A stretch of 64,000 nucleotides of DNA from Streptomyces scopuliridis RB72 (lineage in GTDB: Bacteria; Actinomycetota; Actinomycetes; Streptomycetales; Streptomycetaceae). Location: the NCBI RefSeq assembly GCF_000718095.1, contig NZ_JOEI01000009.1:1-64000 (forward strand), given 5' to 3'. Numbering within the stretch: position 1 is the first letter of the stretch; every line of letters begins with the position of its first letter. Positions 1 to 10,389 of the stretch are shown in pieces. Under the pieces are notes generated by a model. The model was not told where the DNA came from, did not search any database, and saw nothing but the letters and a program-made list of their open reading frames with translations. A program made the translations under genes and the position numbers.

Positions 1-180
1 TCTCGGGCTTTCCTCCGGGCTTTTCCCTTCGGTCTTGCGTTTCCGACTCTATCAGACTCTTTCGTGTCCGATTCCCCGTCGGAGCGGGGCCGCCTTCCAA
101 GTTTCCGCTTTCGCGTTTCCCTTTCCGGCGATTCCGACTTTATCAGAGTGATCCGAGTCGGATTCCCACCCGCCGATTCG
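1..180 (-). promoter_or_regulatory. rRNA operon promoter/leader region (reading leftward)
   Basis: Read on the minus strand, this stretch has two similar blocks, TCTGATAAAGTCGG (134-147) and TCTGATAGAGTCGG (43-56). They are followed by GGAAAGGGAAACGCGAAAGC-like and GGAGGAAAGCCCGAGA text. This combination is the conserved promoter/leader sequence found upstream of Streptomyces 16S rRNA genes. The hexamers TAAAGT (137-142) and TAGAGT (46-51) could serve as -10 elements or sit next to processing sites. The 16S gene itself would lie just left of position 1 on the minus strand. No protein gene is supported here. The match is from memory of Streptomyces rrn leaders and was not aligned. Confidence 0.8.
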
Positions 181-239
181 GAAGGCTCCAGGCATATGAT
201 TAACCCGGGTTCCCGTCGAGGTGGAGCCGTAAACGTACT

Positions 240-279
240 GGAGCGGGGGGCCTCGAAGCAAATCGAGGCCCCCCGCTCC
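240..279 (-). terminator. Terminator downstream of RNase J
   Basis: A perfect 17-bp inverted repeat (240-256 with 263-279) and a 6-nt loop lie 30 bp past the RNase J stop codon. It separates RNase J from the rRNA operon promoter region. There is no clear T-run, as is common in Streptomyces. Confidence 0.85.
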
Positions 280-310
280 AGGTGACGCATCGGACGATGC
301 GTCAGATACG

Positions 311-1996
311 TCAGACCTCGACCACCACGGGCAGGATCATCGGGCGCCTGCGGTACGTGTCAGAGACCCACTTGCCCACCGTGCGGCGTACGAGCTGCTG
401 GAGTTGGTGCGGTTCGGCGACGCCGTCCGCGGCCGCCTTGCCGATGGCCTCTTCGACCTTGGGCAGTACGGCGGAGAACGCAGTGTCCTCGATGCCGGAG
501 CCGCGGGCCTGGAAGTGCGGGCCGCCGACGACCTTGCCCGTGGTGGAGTCGACCACCACGAAGACCGAGATGATGCCCTCGTCGCCGAGGATGCGGCGGT
601 CCTTGAGGGAGGTCTCGGTCACATCGCCGACCGACAGACCGTCCACATAGACGTAGCCGGCCTGGACCTTGCCCACGATCCTGGCCCTGCCGTCGACCAG
701 GTCGACCACCACGCCGTCCTCCGCGATGACGATGTGGTCCTTGCGGACCCCGGTCAGCGCGCCCAGTTCGGCGTTGGCGCGCAGATGGCGCCATTCGCCG
801 TGGACCGGCATCAGGTTCTTGGGCTTGCAGATGTTGTAGAAGTACAGGAGCTCGCCGGCCGAGGCGTGGCCCGAGACATGGACCTTGGCGTTGCCCTTGT
901 GGATGACGTTCGCGCCCCACCGGGTCAGGCCGTTGATGACGCGGTAGACCGCGTTCTCGTTGCCCGGGATGAGGGACGACGCCAGGATGACCGTGTCGCC
1001 CTGGACGATCCGGATCTGGTGATCGCGGTTGGCCATGCGCGAGAGCGCGGCCATCGGCTCGCCCTGGGAGCCGGTGCAGACGAGGACGACCTCGTGGTCG
1101 GGGAGGTCGTCAAGTGTCTTGACGTCGACGACCAGACCGGCCGGGACCCGGAGATAGCCCAGGTCGCGGGCGATGCCCATGTTGCGGACCATCGAGCGGC
1201 CGACGAACGCGACCCTGCGCCCGTACTCGTGGGCGGCGTCGAGGATCTGCTGGATGCGGTGGACGTGGCTCGCGAAGCTCGCCACGATGATCCGCTTCTG
1301 CGCGTTCGCGAAGACCTGTCGCAGGACGTTCGAGATATCGCGCTCGGGCGGGACGAACCCCGGGACCTCCGCGTTGGTGGAGTCCGAGAGCAGCAGGTCG
1401 ATGCCCTCCTCGCCGAGCTTGGCGAAGGTGGGCAGGTCGGTCAGTCTGCGGTCCAGCGGGAGCTGGTCCATCTTGAAGTCGCCGGTGTGCACCGCCATAC
1501 CCGCGGGGGTGCGGATGGCGACAGCCAGGGCGTCCGGGATGGAGTGGTTGACCGCGACGAACTCACAGTCGAACGGGCCGATGCGCTCGCGGTGGCCCTC
1601 GGTGACCTCAAGGGTGTACGGGCGGATGCGGTGCTCCTGGAGCTTCGCCTCGATCAGCGCGAGGGTCAGCTTGGAGCCGATCAGCGGGATGTCGGGCTTC
1701 AGCCGGAGCAGGAACGGGACGCCACCGATGTGGTCTTCGTGGCCGTGGGTGAGCACGACCCCGTCGATGTCGTCGAGACGGTCCCGGATGGTGGTGAAGT
1801 CCGGCAGGATCAGGTCGATACCGGGCTGTTCCTCCTCGGGGAAGAGGACGCCGCAGTCGACGATGAGCAGACGGCCGTTGTACTCGAAGACCGTCATGTT
1901 GCGGCCGATCTCGCCCAGACCTCCGAGCGGGGTGACACGCAGGCCGTTCTTGGGCAGCTTCGGCGGCGCGCCGAGTTCAGGATGCGGATGACTCAA
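311..1996 (-). CDS. rnj: Ribonuclease J
   Basis: Metallo-beta-lactamase/beta-CASP ribonuclease with 5'-3' exonuclease and endonuclease activity, used in cytoplasmic mRNA decay and rRNA maturation. The zinc motif HGHEDH is at residues 84-89, with further metal ligands in the HSIPDA and HTGDFK segments. The beta-CASP and C-terminal domains follow, to a total of 561 residues, the usual Streptomyces length. The frame stays open further upstream, but the family N-terminus (SHPHPELGAPPK) begins right after a TTG codon at 1994-1996. That codon is preceded by GAGGAGAG, so TTG is taken as the start. It is likely transcribed with or after dapA (160 bp upstream) and ends at the hairpin at 240-279. Confidence 0.95.
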   Translation of the reverse strand: MSHPHPELGAPPKLPKNGLRVTPLGGLGEIGRNMTVFEYNGRLLIVDCGVLFPEEEQPGIDLILPDFTTIRDRLDDIDGVVLTHGHEDHIGGVPFLLRLKPDIPLIGSKLTLALIEAKLQEHRIRPYTLEVTEGHRERIGPFDCEFVAVNHSIPDALAVAIRTPAGMAVHTGDFKMDQLPLDRRLTDLPTFAKLGEEGIDLLLSDSTNAEVPGFVPPERDISNVLRQVFANAQKRIIVASFASHVHRIQQILDAAHEYGRRVAFVGRSMVRNMGIARDLGYLRVPAGLVVDVKTLDDLPDHEVVLVCTGSQGEPMAALSRMANRDHQIRIVQGDTVILASSLIPGNENAVYRVINGLTRWGANVIHKGNAKVHVSGHASAGELLYFYNICKPKNLMPVHGEWRHLRANAELGALTGVRKDHIVIAEDGVVVDLVDGRARIVGKVQAGYVYVDGLSVGDVTETSLKDRRILGDEGIISVFVVVDSTTGKVVGGPHFQARGSGIEDTAFSAVLPKVEEAIGKAAADGVAEPHQLQQLVRRTVGKWVSDTYRRRPMILPVVVEV

Positions 1997-2157
1997 AAGA
2001 CTCTCCTCACCACGCACGCCACGTGCCGCAGAGGCACGTGGCGCGCATGACATTCGTGCACTTGCTGTTGTCTGTGTGGACCGATGTCTGTGTGAACCGA
2101 CGTGTCGGTTCGTCTCGATGGACTATGTCTTCGCGTATTCAGTTGTGAAGTCTGTGA

Positions 2158-3057
2158 TTAGAGCTGTACCCCGCCGGCCGCGAGATCGATCTTGAGCTGA
2201 GCCGTTTCATGGTCCGACAGCTCGACGAGCGGGAGGCGCAGCGGTCCGGCCGGCAGCTTCTGCAGGGTGAGCGCGGCCTTGGTGGTGATGACGCCCTGGG
2301 TGCGGAACATGCCCGTGAAGACCGGGAGCAGCTTCTGGTGGATCTCGGTGGCCTTCTGGACGTCACCGGTGAGGTGGGCGTCGAGGAGTTCGCACAGCTC
2401 CGGGGTGACCACATGGCCGACGACGGAGACGAAACCGACCGCGCCGACCGAGAGCAGCGGGAGGTTGAGCATGTCGTCGCCGGAGTACCAGGCGAGTCCG
2501 GACTGGGCGATGGCCCAGCTGGCGCGGCCGAGGTCGCCCTTGGCATCCTTGTTGGCGACGATGCGCGGGTGCTGGGCGAGCCGGACGATCGTCTCGGTGT
2601 CGATGGGGACACCGCTGCGGCCCGGGATGTCGTAGAGCATGACCGGCAGGCCTGTCGCGTCCGCGATGGCGGTGAAGTGCCGGAAAAGGCCTTCTTGCGG
2701 GGGCTTGTTGTAGTACGGGGTCACCGCGAGCAGTCCGTGCGCTCCGGCGCGTTCGGCCGTGCGGGCCAGCTCCAGGCTGTGGCGGGTGTCGTTGGTGCCG
2801 ACGCCGGCGACGATATGGGCCCGGTCTCCGACGGCCTCCAGGACGGCCCGTACCAGCTGCTCTTTCTCCGCGTCACTGGTGGTCGGCGACTCACCGGTGG
2901 TGCCGTTCAGGACCAGGCCGTCGTTGCCCGCGTCCACGAGATGGACGGCGAGCCGCTGGGCACCGTCGAGGTCGATTGCGCCGTCCGCCGTGAAGGGCGT
3001 GACCATGGCGGTGAGGACCCGCCCGAAGGGGGTCTGCGGAGTGGAGATCGGAGCCAT
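2158..3057 (-). CDS. dapA: 4-hydroxy-tetrahydrodipicolinate synthase
   Basis: Condenses aspartate semialdehyde with pyruvate, the first committed step of the diaminopimelate/lysine pathway. The 299-residue TIM-barrel enzyme shows the GTTGESPTT substrate loop, the tyrosine in VMLYDIPGRSG and the Schiff-base lysine in the ANKDAKGD segment. The ATG at 3057 gives the normal family N-terminus (MAPISTPQTPFGR). A GTG three codons upstream is a less likely start. dapB lies about 2.6 kb further on, separated by thyX and two small membrane-protein genes, so the pathway genes are near each other but not in one operon. Confidence 0.95.
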   Translation of the reverse strand: MAPISTPQTPFGRVLTAMVTPFTADGAIDLDGAQRLAVHLVDAGNDGLVLNGTTGESPTTSDAEKEQLVRAVLEAVGDRAHIVAGVGTNDTRHSLELARTAERAGAHGLLAVTPYYNKPPQEGLFRHFTAIADATGLPVMLYDIPGRSGVPIDTETIVRLAQHPRIVANKDAKGDLGRASWAIAQSGLAWYSGDDMLNLPLLSVGAVGFVSVVGHVVTPELCELLDAHLTGDVQKATEIHQKLLPVFTGMFRTQGVITTKAALTLQKLPAGPLRLPLVELSDHETAQLKIDLAAGGVQL

Positions 3058-3119
3058 GGGTAACACGCTACTCGCTGCTCAGCTCACCGTGTCCCCTTGG
3101 GGGGACGGGACAAGAGGAG

Positions 3120-3157
3120 CCCGGCACTGCCTGCTCGGGGGTTCAAGCAGTGCCGGG
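3120..3157 (-). terminator. Putative terminator between thyX and dapA
   Basis: An 11-bp perfect inverted repeat (3120-3130 with 3147-3157) with a 16-nt loop lies about 100 bp past the thyX stop codon. A second small palindrome (GTCCCC/GGGGAC, 3091-3106) follows. No T-run is seen. It probably ends thyX transcription, or acts as an mRNA 3' end if thyX reads through into dapA. Confidence 0.5.
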
Positions 3158-3257
3158 TCCGTTTGATCAGCCTAGATGAACTTCTCGAAACGCCGCAATA
3201 CGGACACTTCACTCGGCCGACCGTACATCTGTGCCCCGGACAGGCCCGGAGCGCCCC

Positions 3258-3995
3258 CTAGGGAGCGACTCTGCCGTTGGCATTGAAGGCCGCATGGGTG
3301 AGCGGCATGAGCTGCGCCCAGTGCTGCTCCATCCGCTCCGCGACCATCTCGATCTCCCGCTGCGGGAAGGACGGGGTCCTCGCCTGTTCGTGCTGGGTGC
3401 GCAGGCCGAGGAAGTGCATCAGCGAGCGCGCGTTGCAGGTCGCGTACATCGACGAGAAGAGGCCGACGGGCAGCACGGCACGGGCCACCTCACGGGCCAC
3501 CCCCGCCGCCAGCATCTCCTGGTACGCCCCGTACGCCCGTACGTAGGACTCCTCCATGACGCGGCCGGTCAGCTCCTGCTGCTCGCGCGTGCCGTCGACG
3601 AACACGTACTTCCCCGGGCGGCCCTCCTGGACGAGCTTGCGCGACGCGTCGGGGACGTAGAAGACCGGCTGGAGCTCGCGGTAGCGGCCCGATTCCTCGT
3701 TGTACGACCAGCCCACGCGGTGCCGCATGAACTCGCGGAAGACGAAGATCGGGGCGCTGATGAAGAAGGTCATCGAGTTGTGCTCGAAGGGGCTGCCGTG
3801 GCGGTCCCGCATCAGGAAATTGATGAGTCCCTTCGACCGCTCGGGGTCCTTCGAGAGCTCTTCCAGGGACTGCTCGCCGGCGGTGGAGACACGCGCCGCC
3901 CACAGCACATCGGAATCACCGGCGGCGTGCTTGACCAGCTCGACGGTGACATCGCTGCGGAAGCTCGGTTTGGTCTCGGTGGGGGTGTCGCTCAC
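3258..3995 (-). CDS. thyX: Flavin-dependent thymidylate synthase ThyX
   Basis: FAD-dependent enzyme that methylates dUMP to dTMP using methylene-tetrahydrofolate, without making dihydrofolate. The protein has 245 residues. The ThyX signature is RHRVGWSYNEESGRY, with eight residues between RHR and the catalytic serine, the spacing I recall for Streptomyces ThyX. The second conserved block (CNARSLMHFLGLRTQ) is near residue 200. The start is a GTG at 3995 behind GGAAGGAA. It is divergent from the small plus-strand gene at 4211. Confidence 0.95.
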   Translation of the reverse strand: MSDTPTETKPSFRSDVTVELVKHAAGDSDVLWAARVSTAGEQSLEELSKDPERSKGLINFLMRDRHGSPFEHNSMTFFISAPIFVFREFMRHRVGWSYNEESGRYRELQPVFYVPDASRKLVQEGRPGKYVFVDGTREQQELTGRVMEESYVRAYGAYQEMLAAGVAREVARAVLPVGLFSSMYATCNARSLMHFLGLRTQHEQARTPSFPQREIEMVAERMEQHWAQLMPLTHAAFNANGRVAP

Positions 3996-4210
3996 CGGCG
4001 GGTTCCTTCCAGTCGCATCGCACGGGCGGCGCCCACTCTACGGCTCGGCACTGACAGCGACGGACGGAGCGGCGGACGGGAGCACCTCGCGCGGCGTTCA
4101 TTGGTCAATTCGGGGAAATAGGGCACCGAATGACGCTGTTGTTCGTCTCACTGAGTAGCGGCTGACACACCAGCCGCGTTCCACCACGAGATCGCAAGGA
4201 GAGTCCCTCC

Positions 4211-4450
4211 ATGTTCCGCCGGCGAGAGGCCGTCCCGTTCGCATTCGTCGCCGAGGCCGAAAGCTTCCGCAGTAACGTCGCGCCCCCGCCCAAACAGCGG
4301 GCCAGCACGTCCGAGCTCGTCAGCCGTACGCTGATCGGGCTGACCGTCGCCGCCGGGTTCACCGGCGCGCTGCTTTTCGGACTGCCGTCCCTGGACACGA
4401 ATCAGTCGTCCGGGCACACGCAGCAGTCCGAGGCGTCACAGGGCCGCTGA
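4211..4450 (+). CDS. Small single-pass membrane protein of unknown function
   Basis: A 79-residue protein with an AAGGAGAG ribosome site 7-8 nt before the ATG. A charged N-terminal half is followed by one hydrophobic segment (about residues 41-58, LIGLTVAAGFTGALLFGL) and a short polar tail rich in Ser and Gln. I do not recognise a domain. The strong ribosome site, normal Streptomyces codon bias and position divergent from thyX support a real gene. A weak hairpin (CCGGCCC 4456-4462 / GGGCCGG 4481-4487) just downstream may end its transcript. Confidence 0.7.
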   Translation: MFRRREAVPFAFVAEAESFRSNVAPPPKQRASTSELVSRTLIGLTVAAGFTGALLFGLPSLDTNQSSGHTQQSEASQGR

Positions 4451-4544
4451 CTCGTCCGGCCCCCCTGGGGTGGTCCGGGCGGGCCGGTGATCGGTAGCCT
4501 CACCGGGCACAGCAATCGAGCGTGCTTGTGAGTGAGGATCAGTC

Positions 4545-5090
4545 GTGCCCCTGCCCTTCCTGACGGCCGACCGGGCTTTTGACGCGACCGATGATGTCGC
4601 GCTGCCCTTCGACGATCATGATCATTGGCGGCGTCCGTACCGCCCAGGCCCCTGGCGCGTGGTGGCGGCGGCGCTGCTTCTGCTGCTCGCCTCGTTCGTT
4701 CTGCTCGCGGCGATGATCATCGCGTTCGCGGGCGCGCTGTCCGGCGCGGGGGTGTGTCTGGCGGTCGCGGCGGCGGTGATCGCCGCCGCGCTGCGCCTGC
4801 TCCGGATGGGCGCGTGGGTCAGCCGGCACGGCGTACGCCGGGTGGGCCTGCTGCTGACGAAGACCGTGCCCTGGGACCGGGCCACGGCCGTACGCACTGT
4901 CCAGCAGCCGGTGCGCTGGCTCGGGCTGCCGCGCACCGTTCAGGGGCAGGCGCTCGTCGTCGTACGCCGCCAGGGTGAGCCGATTCAGCTGCTCACCGAC
5001 CACAACGCGGACTTCCTGTCGCGCGGAGAAGCGTTCGACCGGGCCGCCGACGCCGTGGAGGCATGGGGCGACGAGTACCGGGGCGCCTGA
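4545..5090 (+). CDS. Two-helix membrane protein with a PH-like C-terminal part
   Basis: Conserved-type Streptomyces membrane protein of 181 residues, function unknown. A charged N-terminus (about 1-36) is followed by two adjacent transmembrane helices (about 38-62 and 65-85). The roughly 95-residue soluble C-terminal part (VGLLLTKTVPWDRATAV onward) resembles the small bacterial PH-like domains of membrane-anchored proteins. That domain call is by eye only. The start is GTG at 4545 behind GTGAGGAT. It converges on the minus-strand gene ending at 5179. Confidence 0.75.
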   Translation: MPLPFLTADRAFDATDDVALPFDDHDHWRRPYRPGPWRVVAAALLLLLASFVLLAAMIIAFAGALSGAGVCLAVAAAVIAAALRLLRMGAWVSRHGVRRVGLLLTKTVPWDRATAVRTVQQPVRWLGLPRTVQGQALVVVRRQGEPIQLLTDHNADFLSRGEAFDRAADAVEAWGDEYRGA

Positions 5091-5117
5091 CGCCGTTGTA
5101 CGGGCGGGAGAGCGGTC

Positions 5118-5155
5118 AGAGCGGGGTCCGGCCATGGCAGGCCGGGCCCCGCTCT
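5118..5155. terminator. Bidirectional terminator between convergent genes
   Basis: A 16-bp stem (5118-5133 with 5140-5155) containing one G-T pair and a 6-nt loop fills the 88-bp gap between two convergent genes. It can serve transcripts from both sides. Confidence 0.8.
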
Positions 5156-5178
5156 GTCGTACGCGGTTCTTGCGGCGG

Positions 5179-5631
5179 TCAGACCCGTACGGGCTTGCCG
5201 TCACGGAGCGCGATGGCCCGCTGCATCGCCTTGCGGGCCCTCGGGGTGTCCCGGGCGTCGTGGTAGGCGATCGCGAGCCGGAACCAGCAGCGCCAGTCGT
5301 CGGGTGAGTCCTCGGCCTCGGCGCGACGCTCGGCGAAGACGGCGTCCGCGGAGTCCCGGTCGATCCGGCCGCCGGCCGTACGGACCAGCGTGTCGACCGG
5401 CAGGCCGCCCTCGGCGTCCAGCTCCGCCGCCAGCCGGTTGGCTCGGGCGACGAACTGGGTGTTCTTCCAGAGGAACCAGATACCGATGAGCGGCAGGACC
5501 AGCACCGCGACACCGAAAGTGATGGTGAGCGCCGTGCCGTGCTCGATCAGCAGCACTCCCCGGCTGCCGACCAGGACGAAGTAGACGACCAGAACGGCGG
5601 CCGTGACGCAGTAGGTGATCTTTGCACGCAT
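5179..5631 (-). CDS. Membrane protein with a TPR-like C-terminal segment
   Basis: A 150-residue protein. Two hydrophobic segments (about 8-24 and 35-55) are followed by a soluble region whose last 40 residues (DDWRCWFRLAIAYHDARDTP onward) look like one tetratricopeptide-type helical hairpin. No function is assigned. It starts 5 bp after the dapB stop codon, so it is almost certainly co-transcribed with dapB. It ends at the convergent terminator at 5118-5155. Confidence 0.75.
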   Translation of the reverse strand: MRAKITYCVTAAVLVVYFVLVGSRGVLLIEHGTALTITFGVAVLVLPLIGIWFLWKNTQFVARANRLAAELDAEGGLPVDTLVRTAGGRIDRDSADAVFAERRAEAEDSPDDWRCWFRLAIAYHDARDTPRARKAMQRAIALRDGKPVRV

Positions 5632-5635
5632 GGGG

Positions 5636-6424
<789 letters not shown>

Positions 6425-7801
6425 TCAGGAGACCACGTCGTCGAGGCGGTCCGCCTGCTTGTCCTTGAGGGGTCCGATGACGGACAGCGAGGGACGGTGT
6501 CCCAGTACGTCGCGGGCGACCGCGCGTACGTCGTCGGGGGTGACGGCGGATATCCGCCCCAGCATGTCGTCCACGGACATCTGGGAGCCCCAGCACAGCT
6601 CGCTCTTGCCGATCCGGTTCATCAGCGCGCCGGTGTCCTCCAGACCGAGGACGGTGGAGCCGGAGAGCTGGCCGATGGCGCGGCCGATCTCCTCGTCGCT
6701 GAGCCCTTCCTCGGCGGCTCGGTCGAGCTCGTCGCGGCAGATCTTCAGGACGTCGTGGACCTGGCTGGGGCGGCAGCCCGCGTAGACCCCGAAGAGCCCG
6801 CAGTCGGCGAACCCCGAGGTGTACGAGTAGACGCTGTAGGCGAGCCCGCGCTTCTCCCGTACCTCCTGGAAGAGCCGTGAGCTCATGCCGCCGCCGAGAG
6901 CGGTGTTCAGCACGCCGAGCGCCCAGCGGCGCTCGTCGGTGCGCGCCAGGCCGGGCATGCCGAGCACGACATGGGCCTGCTCGGTCTTGCGGTCCAGCAG
7001 ATCGACCCGGCCCGCGGTACGTACGGCGCGGCTGCCGTCGCGGGGCGCCAGGGGCGTGACGTCCGTACGGGACAGGGCGCCGGCCTTCTCGAACGCCTTG
7101 CGGACCTGCCGTACGACCGTGGCGTGGTCGATGTTGCCCGCGGCGGCGACGATGAGACGCGTCGGGTCGTAGTGCTTCTTGTAGAAGCGCGCGATCCGGT
7201 CGCGGTCGAGGTCGTTGATGGTGTCGACGGTGCCGAGGACCGGCCGGCCGAGGGGGGAGTCGCCGAACATGGTCTTCGCGAACAGGTCGTGTACGCAGTC
7301 GCCCGGGTCGTCCTCGGTCATGGCGATCTCTTCGAGGATCACGCCACGCTCGGCGTCGACGTCGGCGGCCTCGATGAGCGAGCCGGTGAGCATGTCGCAG
7401 ACGACATCGATGGCCAGCGGCAGATCGGTGTCGAGCACCCGCGCGTAGTAGCAGGTGTACTCCTTCGCCGTGAAGGCGTTCATCTCGCCGCCGACCGCGT
7501 CGATGGCGGAGGAGATGTCCAGGGCGCTGCGCCGGCTCGTGCCCTTGAAGAGGAGGTGCTCCAGATAGTGCGTGGCGCCGTTGAGCGCCGGGGTCTCGTC
7601 GCGGGAGCCGACCTGTGCCCAGATCCCGAAGGTCGCGGAGCGTACCGACGGAAGGGTTTCGGTGACGACGCGGAGGCCGCCGGGGAGGGTCGTACGGCGG
7701 ACCGTACCGATGCCGTTCTCGCCCTTGAGCAGGGTTTGGGTACGGGCGACGGCCCGCGCCTCCGAGGAGGTGCGGGCCGTCGCCCTGGAGCTGGCTGTCA
7801 C
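6425..7801 (-). CDS. M16 family zinc peptidase (pitrilysin/MPP type)
   Basis: A 458-residue metallopeptidase. The inverted zinc motif HYLEH (His78, Glu81, His82) and the downstream Glu156/157 in GVILEEIAM are all present, so the protein should be active. The inactive-type second M16 domain follows. The GTG start overlaps the PNPase stop in a GTGA, which indicates translational coupling. The pnp-M16 peptidase-dapB order is conserved in actinomycetes. The substrate is not known; relatives process small peptides or mitochondrial presequences. Confidence 0.9.
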   Translation of the reverse strand: MTASSRATARTSSEARAVARTQTLLKGENGIGTVRRTTLPGGLRVVTETLPSVRSATFGIWAQVGSRDETPALNGATHYLEHLLFKGTSRRSALDISSAIDAVGGEMNAFTAKEYTCYYARVLDTDLPLAIDVVCDMLTGSLIEAADVDAERGVILEEIAMTEDDPGDCVHDLFAKTMFGDSPLGRPVLGTVDTINDLDRDRIARFYKKHYDPTRLIVAAAGNIDHATVVRQVRKAFEKAGALSRTDVTPLAPRDGSRAVRTAGRVDLLDRKTEQAHVVLGMPGLARTDERRWALGVLNTALGGGMSSRLFQEVREKRGLAYSVYSYTSGFADCGLFGVYAGCRPSQVHDVLKICRDELDRAAEEGLSDEEIGRAIGQLSGSTVLGLEDTGALMNRIGKSELCWGSQMSVDDMLGRISAVTPDDVRAVARDVLGHRPSLSVIGPLKDKQADRLDDVVS

Positions 7802-10023
7802 TTCGCGGCTTCGTCCTTCGCCTCTTCGGACTCTCCGGCCTCTTCACCCTCGATGACGGGGATCAGGGAGAGCTTGCCGCGCTGGTCGATCTCGGCGATC
7901 TCGACCTGGACCTTCTGGCCCACACCGAGGACGTCCTCGACGTTCTCCACGCGCTTGCCGCCGGCGAGCTTGCGGATCTGCGAGATGTGCAGCAGACCGT
8001 CCTTGCCCGGGAGCAGCGACACGAACGCACCGAAGGTGGTGGTCTTGACGACCGTGCCCAGGTAACGCTCGCCGACCTCCGGCATGGTCGGGTTGGCGAT
8101 GCCGTTGATCGTGGCGCGGGCGGCCTCGGCGGCCGGGCCGTCGGCGGCACCGATGTAGATCGTGCCGTCGTCCTCGATAGTGATGTCGGCGCCGGTGTCC
8201 TCCTGGATCTGGTTGATCATCTTGCCCTTGGGGCCGATGACCTCACCGATCTTGTCCACCGGAATCTTGACGGTGATGATCCGCGGGGCGTTCGGGGACA
8301 TCTCGTCCGGGACGTCGATGGCCTCGTTCATCACATCGAGGATGTGGAGGCGGGCGTCGCGGGCCTGCTTCAGCGCGGCGGCCAGGACCGAGGCGGGGAT
8401 GCCGTCGAGCTTGGTGTCGAGCTGGAGCGCGGTGACGAAGGTCTTCGTACCGGCGACCTTGAAGTCCATGTCGCCGTAGGCGTCCTCCGCACCGAGGATG
8501 TCGGTGAGGGCGACGTAGTGCGTCTTGCCGTCGATCTCCTGCGAGATCAGGCCCATGGCGATACCGGCGACGGGGGCCTTGAGCGGCACACCGGCGTTCA
8601 GCAGCGACATGGTGGAGGCGCAGACCGAGCCCATGGACGTCGAGCCGTTGGAGCCCAGCGCCTCGGAGACCTGGCGGATCGCGTACGGGAACTCCTCGCG
8701 CGTCGGCAGCACCGGCACGATCGCGCGCTCGGCGAGCGCGCCGTGGCCGATCTCGCGGCGCTTCGGTGAACCGACGCGGCCGGTCTCACCGACGGAGTAG
8801 GGCGGGAAGTTGTAGTTGTGCATGTAGCGCTTGCGGGTCACCGGCGAGAGGGTGTCCAGCTGCTGCTCCATGCGAAGCATGTTGAGGGTGGTGACGCCCA
8901 GGATCTGGGTCTCGCCACGCTCGAAGAGCGCCGAGCCGTGCACGCGCGGGATGGCCTCGACCTCGGCGGCGAGCGTACGGATGTCCGTGACGCCGCGGCC
9001 GTCGATACGGACCTTGTCCTTGATGACGCGCTCGCGCACCAGGGACTTGGTCAGCGCGCGGTAGGCGCCGGAGATCTCCTTCTCGCGGCCCTCGAACTGC
9101 GGGAGCAGCTTCTCGGCGGCGAGCTCCTTGACGCGGTCCAGCTCGGCCTCGCGGTCCTGCTTGCCGGCGATCGTGAGCGCCTGGGAGAGCTCGCTCTTGA
9201 CGGCGGCGGTCAGCGCCTCCAGGACGTCGTCCTGGTAGTCGAGGAAGACCGGGAACTCGCCGGTGGGCTTGGCGGCCTTGGCGGCGAGGTCGGACTGAGC
9301 CTTGCAGAGCGCCTTGATGAAGGGCTTCGCGGCTTCCAGACCGGCGGCGACGATCTCCTCGGTGGGAGCCTCGGCGCCGTCCTTGACGAGCTGGATGGTC
9401 TTCTCGGTGGCCTCGGCCTCGACCATCATGATCGCGACATCGCCGTCGTCCAGGACGCGGCCGGCGACGACCATGTCGAAGACGGCGTCCTCCAGCTCGG
9501 TGTGGGTCGGGAAACCGACCCACTGGCCCTTGATCAGGGCGACACGGGTGCCGCCGATCGGGCCGGAGAAGGGCAGGCCGGCCAGCTGCGTGGAGCAGGA
9601 GGCGGCGTTGATGGCGACCACGTCGTACAGGTGGTCGGGGTTGAGCGCCATGATCGTCTCGACGATCTGGATCTCGTTGCGCAGGCCCTTCCTGAAGGAG
9701 GGGCGCAGCGGGCGGTCGATCAGGCGGCAGGTGAGGATCGCGTCCTCGGACGGCCGGCCCTCCCGGCGGAAGAAGGAGCCGGGGATCTTGCCGGCCGCGT
9801 ACATCCGCTCCTCGACGTCCACCGTCAGGGGGAAGAAGTCGAGCTGGTCCTTGGGCTTCTTCGAAGCGGTGGTGGCCGACAGCACCATGGTGTCGTCGTC
9901 CAGGTAGGCCACGGCGGAACCGGCGGCCTGCTTGGCGAGCCGTCCCGTCTCGAAGCGGATGGTGCGGGTACCGAAGGTTCCGTTGTCGATAACGGCCTCG
10001 GCGTAGTGGGTCTCGTTCTCCAC
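7798..10023 (-). CDS. pnp: Polyribonucleotide nucleotidyltransferase (PNPase/GpsI)
   Basis: Phosphorolytic 3'-5' exoribonuclease and RNA-tailing enzyme. In Streptomyces it is the main poly(A)-like polymerase and was first described as guanosine pentaphosphate synthetase. The 741 residues hold two RNase PH cores separated by a helical domain, then a KH domain ([14 protein letters not shown]) and an S1 domain ([18 protein letters not shown]), with an acidic tail. The GTG at 10023 behind GAGGAG gives the family N-terminus [11 protein letters not shown], so the longer upstream frame is not used. It lies downstream of rpsO, the conserved rpsO-pnp order. Confidence 0.95.
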   Translation of the reverse strand: MENETHYAEAVIDNGTFGTRTIRFETGRLAKQAAGSAVAYLDDDTMVLSATTASKKPKDQLDFFPLTVDVEERMYAAGKIPGSFFRREGRPSEDAILTCRLIDRPLRPSFRKGLRNEIQIVETIMALNPDHLYDVVAINAASCSTQLAGLPFSGPIGGTRVALIKGQWVGFPTHTELEDAVFDMVVAGRVLDDGDVAIMMVEAEATEKTIQLVKDGAEAPTEEIVAAGLEAAKPFIKALCKAQSDLAAKAAKPTGEFPVFLDYQDDVLEALTAAVKSELSQALTIAGKQDREAELDRVKELAAEKLLPQFEGREKEISGAYRALTKSLVRERVIKDKVRIDGRGVTDIRTLAAEVEAIPRVHGSALFERGETQILGVTTLNMLRMEQQLDTLSPVTRKRYMHNYNFPPYSVGETGRVGSPKRREIGHGALAERAIVPVLPTREEFPYAIRQVSEALGSNGSTSMGSVCASTMSLLNAGVPLKAPVAGIAMGLISQEIDGKTHYVALTDILGAEDAYGDMDFKVAGTKTFVTALQLDTKLDGIPASVLAAALKQARDARLHILDVMNEAIDVPDEMSPNAPRIITVKIPVDKIGEVIGPKGKMINQIQEDTGADITIEDDGTIYIGAADGPAAEAARATINGIANPTMPEVGERYLGTVVKTTTFGAFVSLLPGKDGLLHISQIRKLAGGKRVENVEDVLGVGQKVQVEIAEIDQRGKLSLIPVIEGEEAGESEEAKDEAAK

Positions 10024-10389
10024 TAGTGTTTTCTCCTCGTGTTCGTCCGGTGCCCGTGTGGCAGGGGACGTGGCGGAGAAGCGCTCCTTGGTGCGGGCCG
10101 GTCTTCGATCGAAGCACCCGGGGCCGCGGCATGGGCCGCGCGCCATCCGGAGGCCACTACCGAGGACCGGCGGCGGCGGAGTTCGCTCCTCCTCTTCAGT
10201 TGTGCTCGTGCGACCAGATTACTGAGCTTCGCCGCGGGATGACATTCCGGTTGTCCCGGGCGGGGCGCTCGTGGGCCCGGTACGGGGGTGGCCGGCCCGC
10301 CCGTACCCGCGTGCGTACGCGACAGAACGTACGCGCGTACGCGAAAGGAGCGGCCCCCTGGAAGTGGGAACCGCTCCCTTCACGGTGTC
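10024..10389 (-). other. rpsO-pnp intergenic region (366 bp)
   Basis: No gene is supported here. It contains the rpsO 3' hairpin (10345-10378) and, downstream of it, about 320 bp that should hold the pnp promoter and 5' leader. A GTACGCGCGTAC palindrome lies at 10329-10340. In studied Streptomyces the intergenic hairpin of the rpsO-pnp operon is cut by RNase III, so this region may hold both a terminator and a processing site. I could not pick a convincing -35/-10 pair. Confidence 0.5.
10345..10378 (-). terminator. Terminator / RNase III-type hairpin after rpsO
   Basis: GGAGCGG (10347-10353) pairs with CCGCTCC (10371-10377), 12 bp past the rpsO stop codon. The loop is 17 nt and can partly pair internally. 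In the minus-strand direction the stem is followed by TTTCGCG. Position and shape fit the rpsO-pnp intergenic hairpin. Confidence 0.65.

Noticed and set aside
404..2050. Long open frame on the plus strand opposite RNase J
   Set aside because: Composition is typical of the antisense shadow of a high-GC gene. No ribosome site or family similarity, and it fully overlaps a well-supported gene.
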